A stretch of 64,000 nt of DNA, taken from positions 3,473,817-3,537,816 of the forward strand of contig NZ_KB912877.1 in assembly GCF_000383855.1 (NCBI RefSeq). The letters are read 5' to 3'. Position 1 is the stretch's first letter, and every line of letters begins with the position of its first letter. A program made the position numbers and the translations under genes. Source of the stretch: Methylobacter marinus A45. GTDB lineage: Bacteria > Pseudomonadota > Gammaproteobacteria > Methylococcales > Methylomonadaceae. The notes beneath the pieces are model-generated. The model made no database searches and was not told the DNA's origin. It worked only from the letters and a program-made list of their open reading frames with translations. This document shows positions 19,175 to 29,155 of this stretch, in pieces.

Positions 19175-20029
19175 ATGATGGCACCAGTATTAACAACGAC
19201 CAGCCACGACAGAGATGTGGCTGGTTTAAAGTATGTCTATCCGGTACTCTCCAGGCGTGCGGGAGGGTTATCTATCGGAATTAATTTCAATACCAATAAT
19301 GCCTGTAATTGGCGATGTATTTATTGCCAGGTTCCCGGCTTGAAGATCGGCGCGGCGCCTGAAATGGATTTTCAGTTGCTGGAAGACGAGTTAAGGTTTT
19401 TTCTTGAGGATGTGCTCAAGGGGGATTTTTATGAGCGTTTCCAGATACCGGGCGACAATCGTGTTATCAAGGACATTGCCATTTCCGGCAATGGAGAACC
19501 AACCAGTTTAAAAGAATTTGACAGGGCGGTGGCGCTGATCGGCAAGATTGCGACTGAGGCAGGGGTTTTGCCCCGGAGCAATTTTGTATTGATCACTAAC
19601 GGCAGCCTGGTGCATCAGCTTAAAGTCCAGAATGGCTTGAAGATATTAAAAGCTTATGGCGGGGAGGTCTGGTTTAAGTTTGATAGTGCAACCGAATCAG
19701 GAAGGCGGCTGATTAATAATGCCGGGCAGAGTTATAGGGTCAGTCTGGAAAATTTAATGCTTTCGGCAAGGCTATGTCCCACAAAATTACAGACCTGCTT
19801 GCTGGATTATAAAAAACACGGCTTATCGGCAAAAGAAAGGCAGGCCTATCTGGATATGCTGAAGACAATCAAGGAGCATATAAGCCTGAAAGGCATTATG
19901 TTATATACGATAGCCCGGCCTTCCTTGCAGCAGGAAGCGGGTATGCTGGAGAAATTGCCCGCGGAAACGTTAAATGCCTTTGCCGACGAAATAAGATGCC
20001 TGGGGTTTGATGTGTCAGTCAGTGCTTGA
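19175..20029 (+). CDS. Radical SAM protein of unknown substrate
   Basis: This protein of about 284 residues has the radical SAM cluster motif C-x3-C-x2-C in NACNWRCIYCQ, followed by AISGNGEPTSLKEF, the usual S-adenosylmethionine-binding GEPT-like segment. No extra cysteine-rich SPASM domain is evident. Overall pattern resembles single-domain radical SAM proteins of the MoaA/YfkAB-like kind. Divergent placement from the Fae homologue suggests a C1-pathway or pterin-related role, by inference only. ATG at 19175 or 19178 is likely; an upstream TTG at 19160 is less so. Confidence 0.75.
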   Translation: MMAPVLTTTSHDRDVAGLKYVYPVLSRRAGGLSIGINFNTNNACNWRCIYCQVPGLKIGAAPEMDFQLLEDELRFFLEDVLKGDFYERFQIPGDNRVIKDIAISGNGEPTSLKEFDRAVALIGKIATEAGVLPRSNFVLITNGSLVHQLKVQNGLKILKAYGGEVWFKFDSATESGRRLINNAGQSYRVSLENLMLSARLCPTKLQTCLLDYKKHGLSAKERQAYLDMLKTIKEHISLKGIMLYTIARPSLQQEAGMLEKLPAETLNAFADEIRCLGFDVSVSA

Positions 20030-20081
20030 TTCCTAAGAGAGGTATTCGGCAAGGCTTCCAAGGGGCGGTTTCAAGTGGTTC

Positions 20082-20117
20082 AACCGCTAGTATGCTTCCT
20101 GTATCGCGGTTTTTTTA
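20082..20117 (+). terminator. Intrinsic terminator with an alternative upstream pairing
   Basis: AACCGC (20082-20087) pairs with GCGGTT (20106-20111), followed by a run of T to 20116. The same AACCGC can instead pair with GCGGTT at 20065-20070, which would prevent terminator formation. It probably ends the radical SAM transcript. Confidence 0.6.
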
Positions 20118-20351
20118 GTCCGGAATGGATTTAATTTTACTGGCAGGGGTTGAATTCCGTTATGCCGACACTATTAAGTAAGCTAATTGCGCTGATGGAT
20201 TGAGGAATACTTAAATCTTGGCTTTTCGGTTTTTAGGTTGATTTTGTCCGGGCATCGTCATGCGTTAGTCATTAAATGTCGCAATTTTATGCCGAATGGG
20301 ATGCGAAACTGTGTATTAAGATTGATGTGGAATATATTTTAAATTTATGGC

Positions 20352-20381
20352 TTGTTGTATTTGCGGAATTGAGGCTATAAT
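20352..20381 (+). promoter_or_regulatory. Promoter of tRNA-Leu with GC-rich discriminator
   Basis: TTGTTG (20352-20357), 18-nt spacer, TATAAT (20376-20381). The next bases are GCCGCG, a GC-rich discriminator as in stringently controlled stable-RNA promoters. The tRNA begins 19 nt downstream. Confidence 0.75.
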
Positions 20382-20399
20382 GCCGCGTTCATTCAACGT

Positions 20400-20483
20400 G
20401 CGAATGTGGCGGAACTGGTAGACGCGCTGGATTTAGGTTCCAGTAGGTTTCCTGTGAGAGTTCGAGTCTCTCCATTCGCACCA
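20400..20483 (+). tRNA. tRNA-Leu (UAG)
   Basis: The acceptor stem GCGAATG pairs with CATTCGC and an encoded CCA ends at 20483. The anticodon arm CTGGA-TTTAGGT-TCCAG gives anticodon TAG, reading CUA/CUN leucine. A long variable arm (class II) is present, and the T-arm is GAGAG-TTCGAGT-CTCTC. Confidence 0.96.
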
Positions 20484-20542
20484 CTAAATTCAAATATTTA
20501 CATATAAAGTTAATGATGCCTGTCGTTAACTTATTCAGATCT

Positions 20543-20571
20543 TTGAGCCGTTTCCGGTATCCTAATATAAA
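20543..20571 (+). promoter_or_regulatory. Sigma-70-like promoter of tig
   Basis: TTGAGC (20543-20548), 17-nt spacer, TATAAA (20566-20571), 30 nt before the tig start codon. The match is reasonable but untested. Confidence 0.5.
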
Positions 20572-20601
20572 ATTCATCTATAAATTATTTGAGGTAAAGA
20601 A

Positions 20602-21903
20602 ATGCAAGTTTCTGTCGAAAAGACATCAGAATTAAGCAGAAAAATGACTGTTAGCGTGCCTGAAGAGGTTGTCCAGGAGAAAATGGCGGCGCGTTTAAAG
20701 TCGTTGGCGCGCGAAGTTAAAGTCGATGGCTTTCGTCCAGGCAAGGTGCCTCAGAATGTTGTTAAAAAGATGTTTGGCGATAGAGTCCGGGGGGAAGTTG
20801 CCGGGGATCTGATTCAGTCCACTTATTTTGAAGCGTTGCAGGATCAGAATTTAAAGCCTGCCGGTCATCCGCATATACATCCGTCAAACGACACGGAAGG
20901 CTTTAAATATACCGCCGAGTTTGAAGTTTATCCTGAGATATCGCTGGAAGGCGTGGATCAAATCGAGGTGAAACGCCCTGTTGCCACTGTCGAGGAAGCC
21001 GATGTTGACGACATGATCGAAAAATTGAGAGCGCAAAAGAAAACCTGGACCAAGGCAGAGCGCGCATCACAGGAAAATGATCGCATAACAATCAATTTCT
21101 CTGGCGTTGCCGATGGTGAAAACTTTACTGATGGTAAAGTGGAAAATTATCAGGTCGAAATCGGCGCGAAACAAATGATTCCCGGCTTTGAAGACAATCT
21201 GATCGGTCTTGAGGCGGGCGCTGGCAAGACCTTTGAAGTGTCTTTTCCTGAGCAATATGGCAATGAGAAGTTGGCGGGTAAAGCGGCTGAGTTTGAGATT
21301 GAGGTCATTGCGGTCGAAGAGCCTGTATTGCCTGAAATCGATGAGGCTTTCATTAAGGCGTATGGTATTGAAGAAGGTACTTTGGAAGCTTTCCGTGAAG
21401 ATGTTAAAAATAACATGGAAAGGGAGCTCGAGCAGGCTTTGCGTGGCAAGCTGAAAAATGCCGTCATGGATGCTTTGTACGAAAAAATTCAGATTACCGT
21501 GCCGAATACGCTGGTCGACCAGGAAGTCGAAAATATGATGAAGCCTTATATAGAAACCGCTAAAAGGCAGAAAATGAAGTTGGATGACCTGCAGCTGCCC
21601 AGGGATGCATTTGAAGATCAAGCCAGGCGTCGTGTGGCTTTAGGGTTGATCCTGGGCGAAATCATTCAGAAAAACGATATTAAAATTGACGCGAATAAAG
21701 TACGATCCGCCATTGAGGATATGGCAAAAAGTTATGAACATCCTGAGGATGTGATTAAATGGTATTATTCAGATGAAAGTCGTTTGGATGATGTCAGGCA
21801 AATGGTGCTGGAAGATCAGACTGTCGAATGGCTGGTCGCCCAAGCAAACGTATCTGATGAGATTATGAAATTTGATGATGTGATGAGTAAACAACAAAGG
21901 TAA
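20602..21903 (+). CDS. tig: Trigger factor
   Basis: This 433-residue ribosome-bound chaperone meets nascent chains at the exit tunnel. The N-terminal ribosome-binding domain includes the signature GFRPGKVP near residues 43-50. An FKBP-type prolyl isomerase domain follows (about 150-245) and then the helical C-terminal arms. GAGGTAAAGAA precedes the ATG. It leads the tig-clpP-clpX-lon block, 8 nt before clpP. Confidence 0.98.
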   Translation: MQVSVEKTSELSRKMTVSVPEEVVQEKMAARLKSLAREVKVDGFRPGKVPQNVVKKMFGDRVRGEVAGDLIQSTYFEALQDQNLKPAGHPHIHPSNDTEGFKYTAEFEVYPEISLEGVDQIEVKRPVATVEEADVDDMIEKLRAQKKTWTKAERASQENDRITINFSGVADGENFTDGKVENYQVEIGAKQMIPGFEDNLIGLEAGAGKTFEVSFPEQYGNEKLAGKAAEFEIEVIAVEEPVLPEIDEAFIKAYGIEEGTLEAFREDVKNNMERELEQALRGKLKNAVMDALYEKIQITVPNTLVDQEVENMMKPYIETAKRQKMKLDDLQLPRDAFEDQARRRVALGLILGEIIQKNDIKIDANKVRSAIEDMAKSYEHPEDVIKWYYSDESRLDDVRQMVLEDQTVEWLVAQANVSDEIMKFDDVMSKQQR

Positions 21904-21911
21904 GGTTTGGA

Positions 21912-22550
21912 ATGTATAAATTGAATCAAGCAATGGCTCCTGAGGCCGCGGGTGGATTAGTTCCCATAGTTATTGAGCAAACCGCTAGAGGCGAGCGCTC
22001 TTTTGATATTTATTCAAGGCTATTAAAGGAGCGGGTGATATTTTTGGTTGGTCAGGTGGAAGATTATATGGCCAATCTGGTTGTAGCCCAGTTGCTTTTT
22101 CTGGAATCGGAAAATCCGGACAAGGATATTCATTTATACATTAATTCTCCAGGCGGATCAGTGACTGCGGGTATGTCGATCTATGACACGATGCAGTTTA
22201 TCAAGCCTGATGTCAGCACCATGTGTATCGGTCAGGCGGCCAGCATGGGGGCATTGCTTCTGACCGGCGGCGCGAAAGGCAAACGGTACTGCCTGCCTCA
22301 TTCAAGAATGATGATTCATCAGCCGCTGGGTGGGTTTCAAGGGCAGGCATCGGATATTGATATTCATGCCAGAGAGATTTTGTCAATCAGGGAAAAACTG
22401 AACAAAATCCTGGCCAACCATACTGGCCAGCCGATAGAAAAGATCCAGGTGGACACGGATAGGGATAATTTTTTGAGCGCCAATGATGCTGTTAGCTATG
22501 GACTCATCGATAAGGTATTGTCGAGTCGAATGATTGATTCTGATAAATAA
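21912..22550 (+). CDS. clpP: ATP-dependent Clp protease proteolytic subunit
   Basis: This 212-residue serine peptidase has catalytic Ser111 ([11 protein letters not shown]) and His136 ([11 protein letters not shown]), with Asp in the C-terminal helix region, at the same positions as E. coli ClpP. An N-terminal propeptide of about 14 residues is expected to be removed. It forms the double-heptamer chamber used with ClpX, encoded 90 nt downstream. Confidence 0.98.
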   Translation: MYKLNQAMAPEAAGGLVPIVIEQTARGERSFDIYSRLLKERVIFLVGQVEDYMANLVVAQLLFLESENPDKDIHLYINSPGGSVTAGMSIYDTMQFIKPDVSTMCIGQAASMGALLLTGGAKGKRYCLPHSRMMIHQPLGGFQGQASDIDIHAREILSIREKLNKILANHTGQPIEKIQVDTDRDNFLSANDAVSYGLIDKVLSSRMIDSDK

Positions 22551-22640
22551 CGGTTGGTATTTTTTTGTATTTCGATATATTCTTTGCTTCATCGAAAGTA
22601 AAAGAACATCAGTTACTGGATGTTTGCAGGAGTCTAATTT

Positions 22641-23912
22641 ATGAGTAATGACAAAAACGGCAAAGACGACGATAAACTGCTTTATTGTTCTTTTTGCGGT
22701 AAAAGTCAGCATGAAGTCAGGAAGCTTATTGCGGGACCATCGGTTTATGTGTGCGATGAATGCGTGGAGCTTTGTAACGATATCATAAGAGACGAATTGC
22801 AAGACGACTCTTCTTCCTTTGGTGGCGAATTGCCTAAACCGAAAGAGATAAAGCAAGAGCTTGATGAGTATGTCATCGGGCAGGAAAGCGCGAAAAAGAT
22901 TTTGGCCGTCGCGGTCTATAATCATTATAAGCGCTTGCGCAGCAAGTCAAAAAAAGATGGTGTCGAATTAGCAAAGAGCAATATTTTATTAATCGGGCCT
23001 ACCGGTTCAGGAAAAACGCTGCTGGCTGAAACCTTGGCGCGTCTGTTGGACGTCCCTTTTACTATTGCGGATGCCACCACGCTGACAGAAGCAGGTTATG
23101 TCGGGGAGGACGTAGAAAATATCATTCAGAAGATCCTGCAGAAATGCGATTATGATGTAGAGAAAGCCGAAACCGGCATTGTTTATATCGATGAAATCGA
23201 CAAGATCTCCAGAAAGTCCGATAACCCGTCGATAACGCGTGATGTTTCCGGTGAAGGCGTGCAACAGGCCCTGCTTAAATTAATTGAAGGCACTATCGCT
23301 TCCGTTCCACCCCAAGGTGGCCGTAAGCACCCACAGCAGGAGTTTCTGCAAGTCAATACCGCCAATATCCTGTTTATAGTCGGCGGTGCATTTGCCGGAC
23401 TGGATCGTATCATTAAGGATCGTTCGGAAAAGGGCGGCATAGGCTTTTCGGCAGAGGTTAAGGCAAAGGATGAAACTAAAAATGTCGGTCAGCTCTTTGC
23501 TGAAGTTGAGTCCGAGGATTTGATCAAGTACGGATTGATTCCGGAATTTGTCGGTCGTCTACCGGTGATTGCCACGTTGGAAGAACTTGATGAACAGGCC
23601 TTGGTCCAAATATTGACTGAACCTAAAAATGCATTGATTAAGCAATATAAGCATTTGTTTGAGATGGAAGGCGCTGAGCTGGAATTCAGAGAGGATTCCT
23701 TGATCGCCATCGCTCGTAAATCCATGGAAAGAAAAACCGGCGCTCGCGGCTTGAGGACTATCGTTGAAAATGTGCTGCTGGATACTATGTATGAATTGCC
23801 ATCATCGGAAAATATCTGCAAGGTGGTCGTTGATGAAGGCGTAATTTTGGGTGACTCCGAGCCTATTTTGGTTTACGAAACCGAAAAGAAAAAGGCTTCG
23901 TCCGAATCTTGA
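22641..23912 (+). CDS. clpX: ATP-dependent Clp protease ATPase subunit
   Basis: This 423-residue AAA+ unfoldase has a C4 zinc finger at the N-terminus (YCSFCGKS ... VCDECVELC), Walker A GPTGSGKT, Walker B VYIDEIDK and the Arg-containing sensor region. It unfolds substrates for ClpP. AGGAG lies 9 nt before the ATG. A strong terminator follows, separating it from lon. Confidence 0.98.
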   Translation: MSNDKNGKDDDKLLYCSFCGKSQHEVRKLIAGPSVYVCDECVELCNDIIRDELQDDSSSFGGELPKPKEIKQELDEYVIGQESAKKILAVAVYNHYKRLRSKSKKDGVELAKSNILLIGPTGSGKTLLAETLARLLDVPFTIADATTLTEAGYVGEDVENIIQKILQKCDYDVEKAETGIVYIDEIDKISRKSDNPSITRDVSGEGVQQALLKLIEGTIASVPPQGGRKHPQQEFLQVNTANILFIVGGAFAGLDRIIKDRSEKGGIGFSAEVKAKDETKNVGQLFAEVESEDLIKYGLIPEFVGRLPVIATLEELDEQALVQILTEPKNALIKQYKHLFEMEGAELEFREDSLIAIARKSMERKTGARGLRTIVENVLLDTMYELPSSENICKVVVDEGVILGDSEPILVYETEKKKASSES

Positions 23913-23928
23913 GGTTTATACGGGATAG

Positions 23929-23967
23929 AAAAAAAAGGGAGCTTTATTTTTAGCTCCCTTTTTTTTG
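23929..23967 (+). terminator. Intrinsic terminator after clpX
   Basis: AAAAAAGGGAGCT and AGCTCCCTTTTTT pair around TTATTTTT. The stem carries a long flanking T-tract. Confidence 0.93.
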
Positions 23968-24008
23968 CGCTATAGTTAGCCAAAAGACTGTGAATCAAGG
24001 GTTGATCC

Positions 24009-24036
24009 CTTGCTATTTTAATTATCGTCCCCATAT
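24009..24036 (+). promoter_or_regulatory. Sigma-32-like heat-shock promoter of lon
   Basis: CTTGCTA (24009-24015; consensus CTTGAAA), a 13-nt spacer, then CCCCATAT (24029-24036), an exact match to the sigma-32 -10 consensus CCCCATNT. The lon start codon follows 34 nt later. Confidence 0.7.
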
Positions 24037-24069
24037 CCTTTTTTCAAAAAATTGCTAAAGGTTCCAGTT

Positions 24070-26505
24070 ATGGAAACGCACAAAATGACAGAGATACAAC
24101 AAACAGATGTTTTGATTCCGGTATTGCCGCTCAGAGACGTCGTGGTTTATCCGCATATGGTGATCCCCTTGTTTGTCGGCAGGGAAAAATCCATTGACGC
24201 TTTGGATGCTGCTATGAAGGACAACAAGCAGATCTTATTGGTTGCCCAGAAAGAAGCTGAAATTGATGAGCCGGATTTTACCGATCTTTATCAGGTCGGA
24301 ACCTTGGCCAATATTCTGCAATTGCTGAAATTGCCGGATGGCACTGTCAAGGTTTTGGTGGAGGGCAGTCAGCGCAGTAAAGTCCTGTACTATAAAGAAA
24401 CAGAGAGTTTCTTTTCCGCGTCCGTGGTAAAAATTGATGATATTTTAACTATATCTGAACGAGAGCAAGAAGTATTGCAGCGAACGGTGATCAGTTCGTT
24501 CGATCAATACGTCAAATTGAATAACAAGATACCGCCGGAAGTTTTGAATTCTCTCGCCGGGATTGATGATCCCAGCCGCCTTGCCGATACCATGGCAGCG
24601 CATATGACGCTGAAGGTGAATGAAAAGCAGGCGATTCTGGAAACCGCGGATATTGCAAAACGCCTGGAAAGCCTGATGACTCAGATGGAAGGTGAAGTCG
24701 ATCTGCTGGAAATGGAAAAAAGAATTCGCGGGCGCGTCAAGCAACAAATGGAGAAGAATCAAAAGGAATACTATCTGAATGAACAGATGAAGGCGATTCA
24801 GAAAGAATTGGGCGAAATGGATGATGTTGCCAATGAAATTGAAGAGCTGGAAAAGAAAATCGAAAGTGCCGGCATGTCCAAGGAAGCCAAGGTAAAGGCC
24901 ACGGCGGAGCTTAATAAGCTGAAATTGATGTCTCCGATGTCCGCGGAGGCAACCGTGGTGCGCAATTATATTGACTGGATGGTCAGTGTGCCCTGGAAGA
25001 AAAAGACCAAGGTGCGACATGATTTAAAGCTTGCCGAGCACGTGCTGGAAACGGAACATTATGGCTTGGACAAGGTTAAGGAGCGCATTCTGGAGTATCT
25101 GGCGGTGCAACAACGGGTGAAACAGCTCAAAGGGCCTATACTGTGTCTGGTTGGTCCTCCGGGGGTAGGGAAGACCTCGCTGGGTGAATCCATTGCTCGA
25201 GCCACTAACCGCAAATATGTGCGCATGGCCTTGGGCGGGGTGCGGGATGAAGCGGAGATTCGGGGGCATCGGCGAACCTATATCGGTTCCATGCCGGGCA
25301 AGATTTTGCAAAATCTGGCTAAAGTGAATACCCGGAATCCGATGTTTTTACTTGATGAGATTGACAAAATGGCGGCCGATTTTCGGGGCGACCCCGCTTC
25401 CGCATTATTGGAAGTGCTGGACCCCGCGCAGAATCATACGTTTTCAGACCATTATCTGGAAGTGGATTTTGATTTGTCCGATGTCATGTTTGTCGCGACG
25501 GCCAATACGATGAATATTCCGCCGGCTTTGTTGGACCGCATGGAGGTTATACGTCTTGCCGGCTATACCGAAGATGAAAAGATTAATATCGCCACGCGGT
25601 ATTTGATTCCAAAGCAGATTAAAAACAACGGCCTGAAAGAGCGGGAAATTGAAATTACCGAAGAGGCTGTCAGAGACATTATTCGTTATTACTCTCGAGA
25701 AGCCGGAGTGCGCAGTCTTGAGCGGGAAATTTCGAAAATCTGCCGTAAAGTGGTCAAGGATCTTTTACTGAAGCCGAGCAAAGCCAAAGTTGAAGTTAAT
25801 CCTGAGAATCTGAATAACTATTTGGGCGTTAAACGGTTCCATTATGGTCTTGCGGAAGAAAAGGATCAGGTTGGGCAAGTGACCGGTCTGGCCTGGACGG
25901 AAGTGGGCGGCGAATTGTTGATGATAGAAACGGCGGTCATTCCCGGCAAAGGCAAGCATTCTTCCACAGGCAAACTTGGCGATGTCATGAAGGAATCGAT
26001 TGAAGCGGCGATGACTGTGGTCAGAAGTCGTTCCGAAATTCTGGGTATCGATCATGAAGTGTTTCAGAAAAATGACATTCATATTCATGTCCCTGAAGGG
26101 GCAACCCCGAAGGATGGTCCTAGCGCCGGCATAGGCATGTGCACCGCGATTATTTCGGCGTTGACTAAAATACCTGTACGAGCAAGCGTAGCGATGACGG
26201 GCGAAATCACATTGCGTGGCGAGGTATTGCCTATAGGTGGATTGAAAGAAAAGTTACTGGCCGCGCACCGTGGCGGCATAACGACGGTTCTTATTCCCGC
26301 GGAAAATGAAAAAGACCTGGTTGAAATTCCTGAAAATATCAAGGAAAACCTCGATATCAAGCCTGTCCATTGGATAGATGAGGTGCTTGAAGTGGCGCTA
26401 CAGTACATGCCCACCCCAAGCAATAAGAAAGAAGCCGAAAAACAGGGTAAAAGTGAGTCTGATTCGGGGAAGCTAAAAAAACGAGGTCTGGTAACCGCTC
26501 ATTAA
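24070..26505 (+). CDS. lon: ATP-dependent Lon protease
   Basis: This protein of about 811 residues has an N-terminal LON substrate domain ([20 protein letters not shown]), a coiled coil, an AAA+ domain with GPPGVGKT, and a C-terminal peptidase domain. The Ser-Lys dyad lies in PKDGPSAG and [10 protein letters not shown]. It degrades misfolded and regulatory proteins in the cytosol. The ATG at 24070 is preferred to a TTG at 24052 because AAAGG precedes it at normal spacing. It lies under its own heat-shock-type promoter. Confidence 0.97.
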   Translation: METHKMTEIQQTDVLIPVLPLRDVVVYPHMVIPLFVGREKSIDALDAAMKDNKQILLVAQKEAEIDEPDFTDLYQVGTLANILQLLKLPDGTVKVLVEGSQRSKVLYYKETESFFSASVVKIDDILTISEREQEVLQRTVISSFDQYVKLNNKIPPEVLNSLAGIDDPSRLADTMAAHMTLKVNEKQAILETADIAKRLESLMTQMEGEVDLLEMEKRIRGRVKQQMEKNQKEYYLNEQMKAIQKELGEMDDVANEIEELEKKIESAGMSKEAKVKATAELNKLKLMSPMSAEATVVRNYIDWMVSVPWKKKTKVRHDLKLAEHVLETEHYGLDKVKERILEYLAVQQRVKQLKGPILCLVGPPGVGKTSLGESIARATNRKYVRMALGGVRDEAEIRGHRRTYIGSMPGKILQNLAKVNTRNPMFLLDEIDKMAADFRGDPASALLEVLDPAQNHTFSDHYLEVDFDLSDVMFVATANTMNIPPALLDRMEVIRLAGYTEDEKINIATRYLIPKQIKNNGLKEREIEITEEAVRDIIRYYSREAGVRSLEREISKICRKVVKDLLLKPSKAKVEVNPENLNNYLGVKRFHYGLAEEKDQVGQVTGLAWTEVGGELLMIETAVIPGKGKHSSTGKLGDVMKESIEAAMTVVRSRSEILGIDHEVFQKNDIHIHVPEGATPKDGPSAGIGMCTAIISALTKIPVRASVAMTGEITLRGEVLPIGGLKEKLLAAHRGGITTVLIPAENEKDLVEIPENIKENLDIKPVHWIDEVLEVALQYMPTPSNKKEAEKQGKSESDSGKLKKRGLVTAH

Positions 26506-26571
26506 AAACATTGCGGTTTGCCTGAAAACCGGTGAAACCGCAAAAATCATGGCTTCCGGGGGCTTTAATGC

Positions 26572-26601
26572 TTGACACTGCCTAAGAGCTATTGATATAA
26601 A
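26572..26601 (+). promoter_or_regulatory. Sigma-70 promoter of hupB
   Basis: TTGACA (26572-26577), 18-nt spacer, TATAAA (26596-26601). This leaves a leader of about 85-90 nt before hupB. A 9-bp stem (TTGCGGTTT/AAACCGCAA) between lon and this site lacks a T-run. Confidence 0.65.
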
Positions 26602-26696
26602 TACCGGGCTTTCTTGTGTTGCCGGGAATCGCGCATAAGAACCATACACTGGTTGTGCAGAATACAATTTTAAAAAATACTTCCTAAGGGGGAATG

Positions 26697-26969
26697 ATGA
26701 ATAAATCAGAACTAATCGATGCTATTGCAGAGTCTTCTGAATTGACAAAAGCGGACGCTGGACGTGCTTTAGATGGTTTCATTAGTGCAGTTACAGCTGC
26801 TTTAAGTAAAGGTGATTCTGTTGCTTTAGTTGGTTTTGGTACATACTCTGTCAAGGAAAGAGCAGAGCGCAAAGGCCGTAATCCGCAAACAGGTGAAGAG
26901 ATTACAATTAAATCTGCGAAAATTCCTTCATTTAAAGCTGGTAAATCTTTAAAAGATGCTGTAAACTAG
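26697..26969 (+). CDS. hupB: DNA-binding protein HU-beta
   Basis: This 90-residue nucleoid protein has the HU core [20 protein letters not shown] and [10 protein letters not shown], whose Arg/Pro arm inserts into the DNA minor groove. The mature-type start [11 protein letters not shown] uses the second of two adjacent ATGs; AAGGGGGA lies upstream. Location after lon is the usual gammaproteobacterial order. Confidence 0.97.
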   Translation: MNKSELIDAIAESSELTKADAGRALDGFISAVTAALSKGDSVALVGFGTYSVKERAERKGRNPQTGEEITIKSAKIPSFKAGKSLKDAVN

Positions 26970-26982
26970 TGCTTCTTTAGTC

Positions 26983-27058
26983 GGGTGCTTAGCTCAGCTG
27001 GGAGAGCATCGCCCTTACAAGGCGAGGGTCGGGGGTTCGAACCCCTCAGCACCCACCA
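26983..27058 (+). tRNA. tRNA-Val (UAC)
   Basis: The acceptor GGGTGCT pairs with AGCACCC, with an encoded CCA. The anticodon loop CTTACAA gives TAC. The T-arm is GGGGG-TTCGAAC-CCCT, with one mismatched edge. Confidence 0.96.
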
Positions 27059-27064
27059 GACTTT

Positions 27065-27141
27065 GGAGTGGTAGTTCAGTTGGTTAGAATACCGGCCTGT
27101 CACGCCGGTGGTCGCGGGTTCGAGCCCCGTCCACTCCGCCA
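27065..27141 (+). tRNA. tRNA-Asp (GUC)
   Basis: The acceptor GGAGTGG pairs with CCACTCC, followed by G and an encoded CCA. The anticodon loop in CCGGC-CTGTCAC-GCCGG gives GTC. It is 6 nt after tRNA-Val, so both are cotranscribed. Confidence 0.96.
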
Positions 27142-27145
27142 AATT

Positions 27146-27181
27146 AAAGCCCCGTACCGGCATGGTTCGGGGTTTTTTTTT
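27146..27181 (+). terminator. Intrinsic terminator after the tRNA pair
   Basis: AAAGCCCCG and CGGGGTTTT pair around a 12-nt loop, followed by a long T-run. Confidence 0.9.
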
Positions 27182-27217
27182 GCTTGAATTTTAGCCGTTT
27201 TCTTTAGGATAGAGCGT

Positions 27218-29092
27218 ATGCTGACAAAAATTAGAGAAAAAGCGCAAGGTGCTTTTGCATGGGGCATTTTGATAATAATTTGCGTGCCTTTTGCTTTATG
27301 GGGTATACAAAACTATTTGGGTGCAGGAAAAGAACCTCCGGTTGCTTCCGTAGGCGATAGGGAGTTTTATCAGCAGGATGTCAATAGGGCATATGAACAA
27401 TATAGCCAGAATCTTCAAGGAATGAACATTGATGAACAAATGCTGAAGGCACAGGCTTTAGAGAAGTTGATAAAGGATGAGGTTTTATTGCAGTACGTAC
27501 ACGCGGAAGGCCTTGTTACCACCGATAATAAGGCGCGTGAATTTATCAAATCCCTGGAATATTTCCAGGTGGACGGTAAGTTCGATGAGAAACAATATAA
27601 GGCTTTATTGAATTCACAGAGAATGACATCCGCCGAGTTTGTCAGCAGAATCAAGAATGCATTGATGATGGAGCAATTCCAGCGCAGCATTATTGATAGC
27701 AGTTTTGCGACTCAATATGACGTGGAAAGCTTTTTTAAAATCCAGAACCAGCAGCGCGATGTTGATTATGTGATTGTCCCGGCTCAACAACCGGCCGAGC
27801 AGCCTTCGGAAGAAGAGGTAGCGGCTTATTACCAGCAGCATCAAGACTTATATAAAGTGCCTGAGCAAGTTTCCGTTGAATACGTAGAGTTGTCACTCGA
27901 CGACATTGCTAAAACCATCGAAGTGACGGATGAAAAGCTAAAAGCGTTCTATGAAGAGCAAAGGGATCAGTATACGACTCCGGAACGCAGAAAGATCAGT
28001 CATATTCTGTTTGCCATCAATGACAAAACCGATGAAAAAACCGCATTGGAAAAAGCGTTGCAAGCAAAAAAAGAACTGGCCGACAAGGACTTCAGCACTT
28101 TAGCGGCAGAGGTTTCGGACGATAAATTGACAGCCAAAACGGGCGGCGATTTAGGCTTGTTTACTGCCGGTACCATGGAGAAGGAATTTGAAGAGGCCGC
28201 AAGCTCGTTGCAGCTTGGTGAAGTGTCGGAACCGGTCAAATCACCGTACGGCTACCATTTGATTAAAGTGACCGAATTAGTGCCCGGTGAGGTGAAGTCT
28301 TTTGAAGCGGTTAAAGCGGAATTGACCAAGTCTTACCAAAAGGCCCAAGCGGAAAATGCTTTTTATGAATCCGGCGAGACGTTAAGCGAAATGAGTTATG
28401 AAAACCCTGATAATCTGCAAACGGTAGCGGATGCATTAGGCTTAACCATAAAAAAATCGACATTGTTTACGAGGGATAATGGCGAAGGCATTGCCGGCGA
28501 CCCCAAAATACGCAGTGCCGCGTTTTCCGAGGACGTGCAGCAAGGCAATAACAGCACGCCCGTGGAGTTGGGCGACGACCGGTTAGTGGTATTACGTATG
28601 CTGGAACACAAGGTAGCGGCTACGCGTGATCTGAGTGAGGTCAAGCAGGACGTTATAGCGGCTTTGTTAAGGGATAAAGCCAAGCAACAGGCCACTGAAA
28701 AAGCTCAGCAGGTAAAATCCCGTTTACAAGCCGGTGAATCAATTGATGCAGTTGCCGCGGAAAATAAGCTTGAAGTCAAAAAAATGACCGGAATCACGCG
28801 AGGCGATCGCGAATTGCCCTGGCAGTTGAATCAGGCCATCTTCAAGGCTGCCCACCCCGTTGGCGGCAAACCAACCATCTTTACCACCGCATTGCCTTCC
28901 GATGATCAGGTGGTAGCCAGTCTGTCGAAGGTCAAGGAAGGCGTCATGACCGAAGATGACAAGAAGCAGCTCGAATTGGCAACCAAGAATATTGCCAGAG
29001 CCTTTGGCCAGAATGAGTTCAGTGCGCTCTTGAACAGCTTGCAGGCAGAAGCCGATATTTCGGTAAAGCCCCAGATCCAGGCTCAAAACTAG
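27218..29092 (+). CDS. ppiD: Periplasmic folding chaperone PpiD
   Basis: This 624-residue inner-membrane-anchored protein has one N-terminal helix (AWGILIIICVPFALWGI, about residues 13-32). A SurA-N-like chaperone region follows, then a parvulin domain (about 255-350; RRKISHILFAIN ... GYHLIKVTE) and a C-terminal chaperone region. It assists outer membrane and secreted proteins at the Sec translocon. AGGATAGAGCGT precedes the ATG. The order hupB-tRNAs-ppiD fits other Gammaproteobacteria. Confidence 0.95.
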   Translation: MLTKIREKAQGAFAWGILIIICVPFALWGIQNYLGAGKEPPVASVGDREFYQQDVNRAYEQYSQNLQGMNIDEQMLKAQALEKLIKDEVLLQYVHAEGLVTTDNKAREFIKSLEYFQVDGKFDEKQYKALLNSQRMTSAEFVSRIKNALMMEQFQRSIIDSSFATQYDVESFFKIQNQQRDVDYVIVPAQQPAEQPSEEEVAAYYQQHQDLYKVPEQVSVEYVELSLDDIAKTIEVTDEKLKAFYEEQRDQYTTPERRKISHILFAINDKTDEKTALEKALQAKKELADKDFSTLAAEVSDDKLTAKTGGDLGLFTAGTMEKEFEEAASSLQLGEVSEPVKSPYGYHLIKVTELVPGEVKSFEAVKAELTKSYQKAQAENAFYESGETLSEMSYENPDNLQTVADALGLTIKKSTLFTRDNGEGIAGDPKIRSAAFSEDVQQGNNSTPVELGDDRLVVLRMLEHKVAATRDLSEVKQDVIAALLRDKAKQQATEKAQQVKSRLQAGESIDAVAAENKLEVKKMTGITRGDRELPWQLNQAIFKAAHPVGGKPTIFTTALPSDDQVVASLSKVKEGVMTEDDKKQLELATKNIARAFGQNEFSALLNSLQAEADISVKPQIQAQN

Positions 29093-29106
29093 GCTTGGTC
29101 AGGGAA

Positions 29107-29137
29107 TAAAAAAGGGAGCATAAGCTCCCTTTTTTTG
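29107..29137. terminator. Bidirectional terminator between ppiD and fabI
   Basis: GGGAGC-ATAA-GCTCCC is flanked by A6 on the left and T7 on the right, so it can stop transcripts of both convergent genes. Confidence 0.92.
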
Positions 29138-29155
29138 CGTTGAAAAAATAAATGC

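Larger units (their letters stand above)
20030..20399. other. Intergenic region with terminator/antiterminator-like hairpins
   Basis: It contains two mutually exclusive hairpins (20065-20087 and 20082-20117) and, at its right end, the promoter of tRNA-Leu. The stretch between about 20120 and 20340 shows no gene. Confidence 0.55.

Noticed and set aside
26506..26571. Hairpin TTGCGGTTT/AAACCGCAA after lon as a terminator
   Set aside because: The stem is perfect but no T-run follows on the plus strand, so an intrinsic terminator is not supported.
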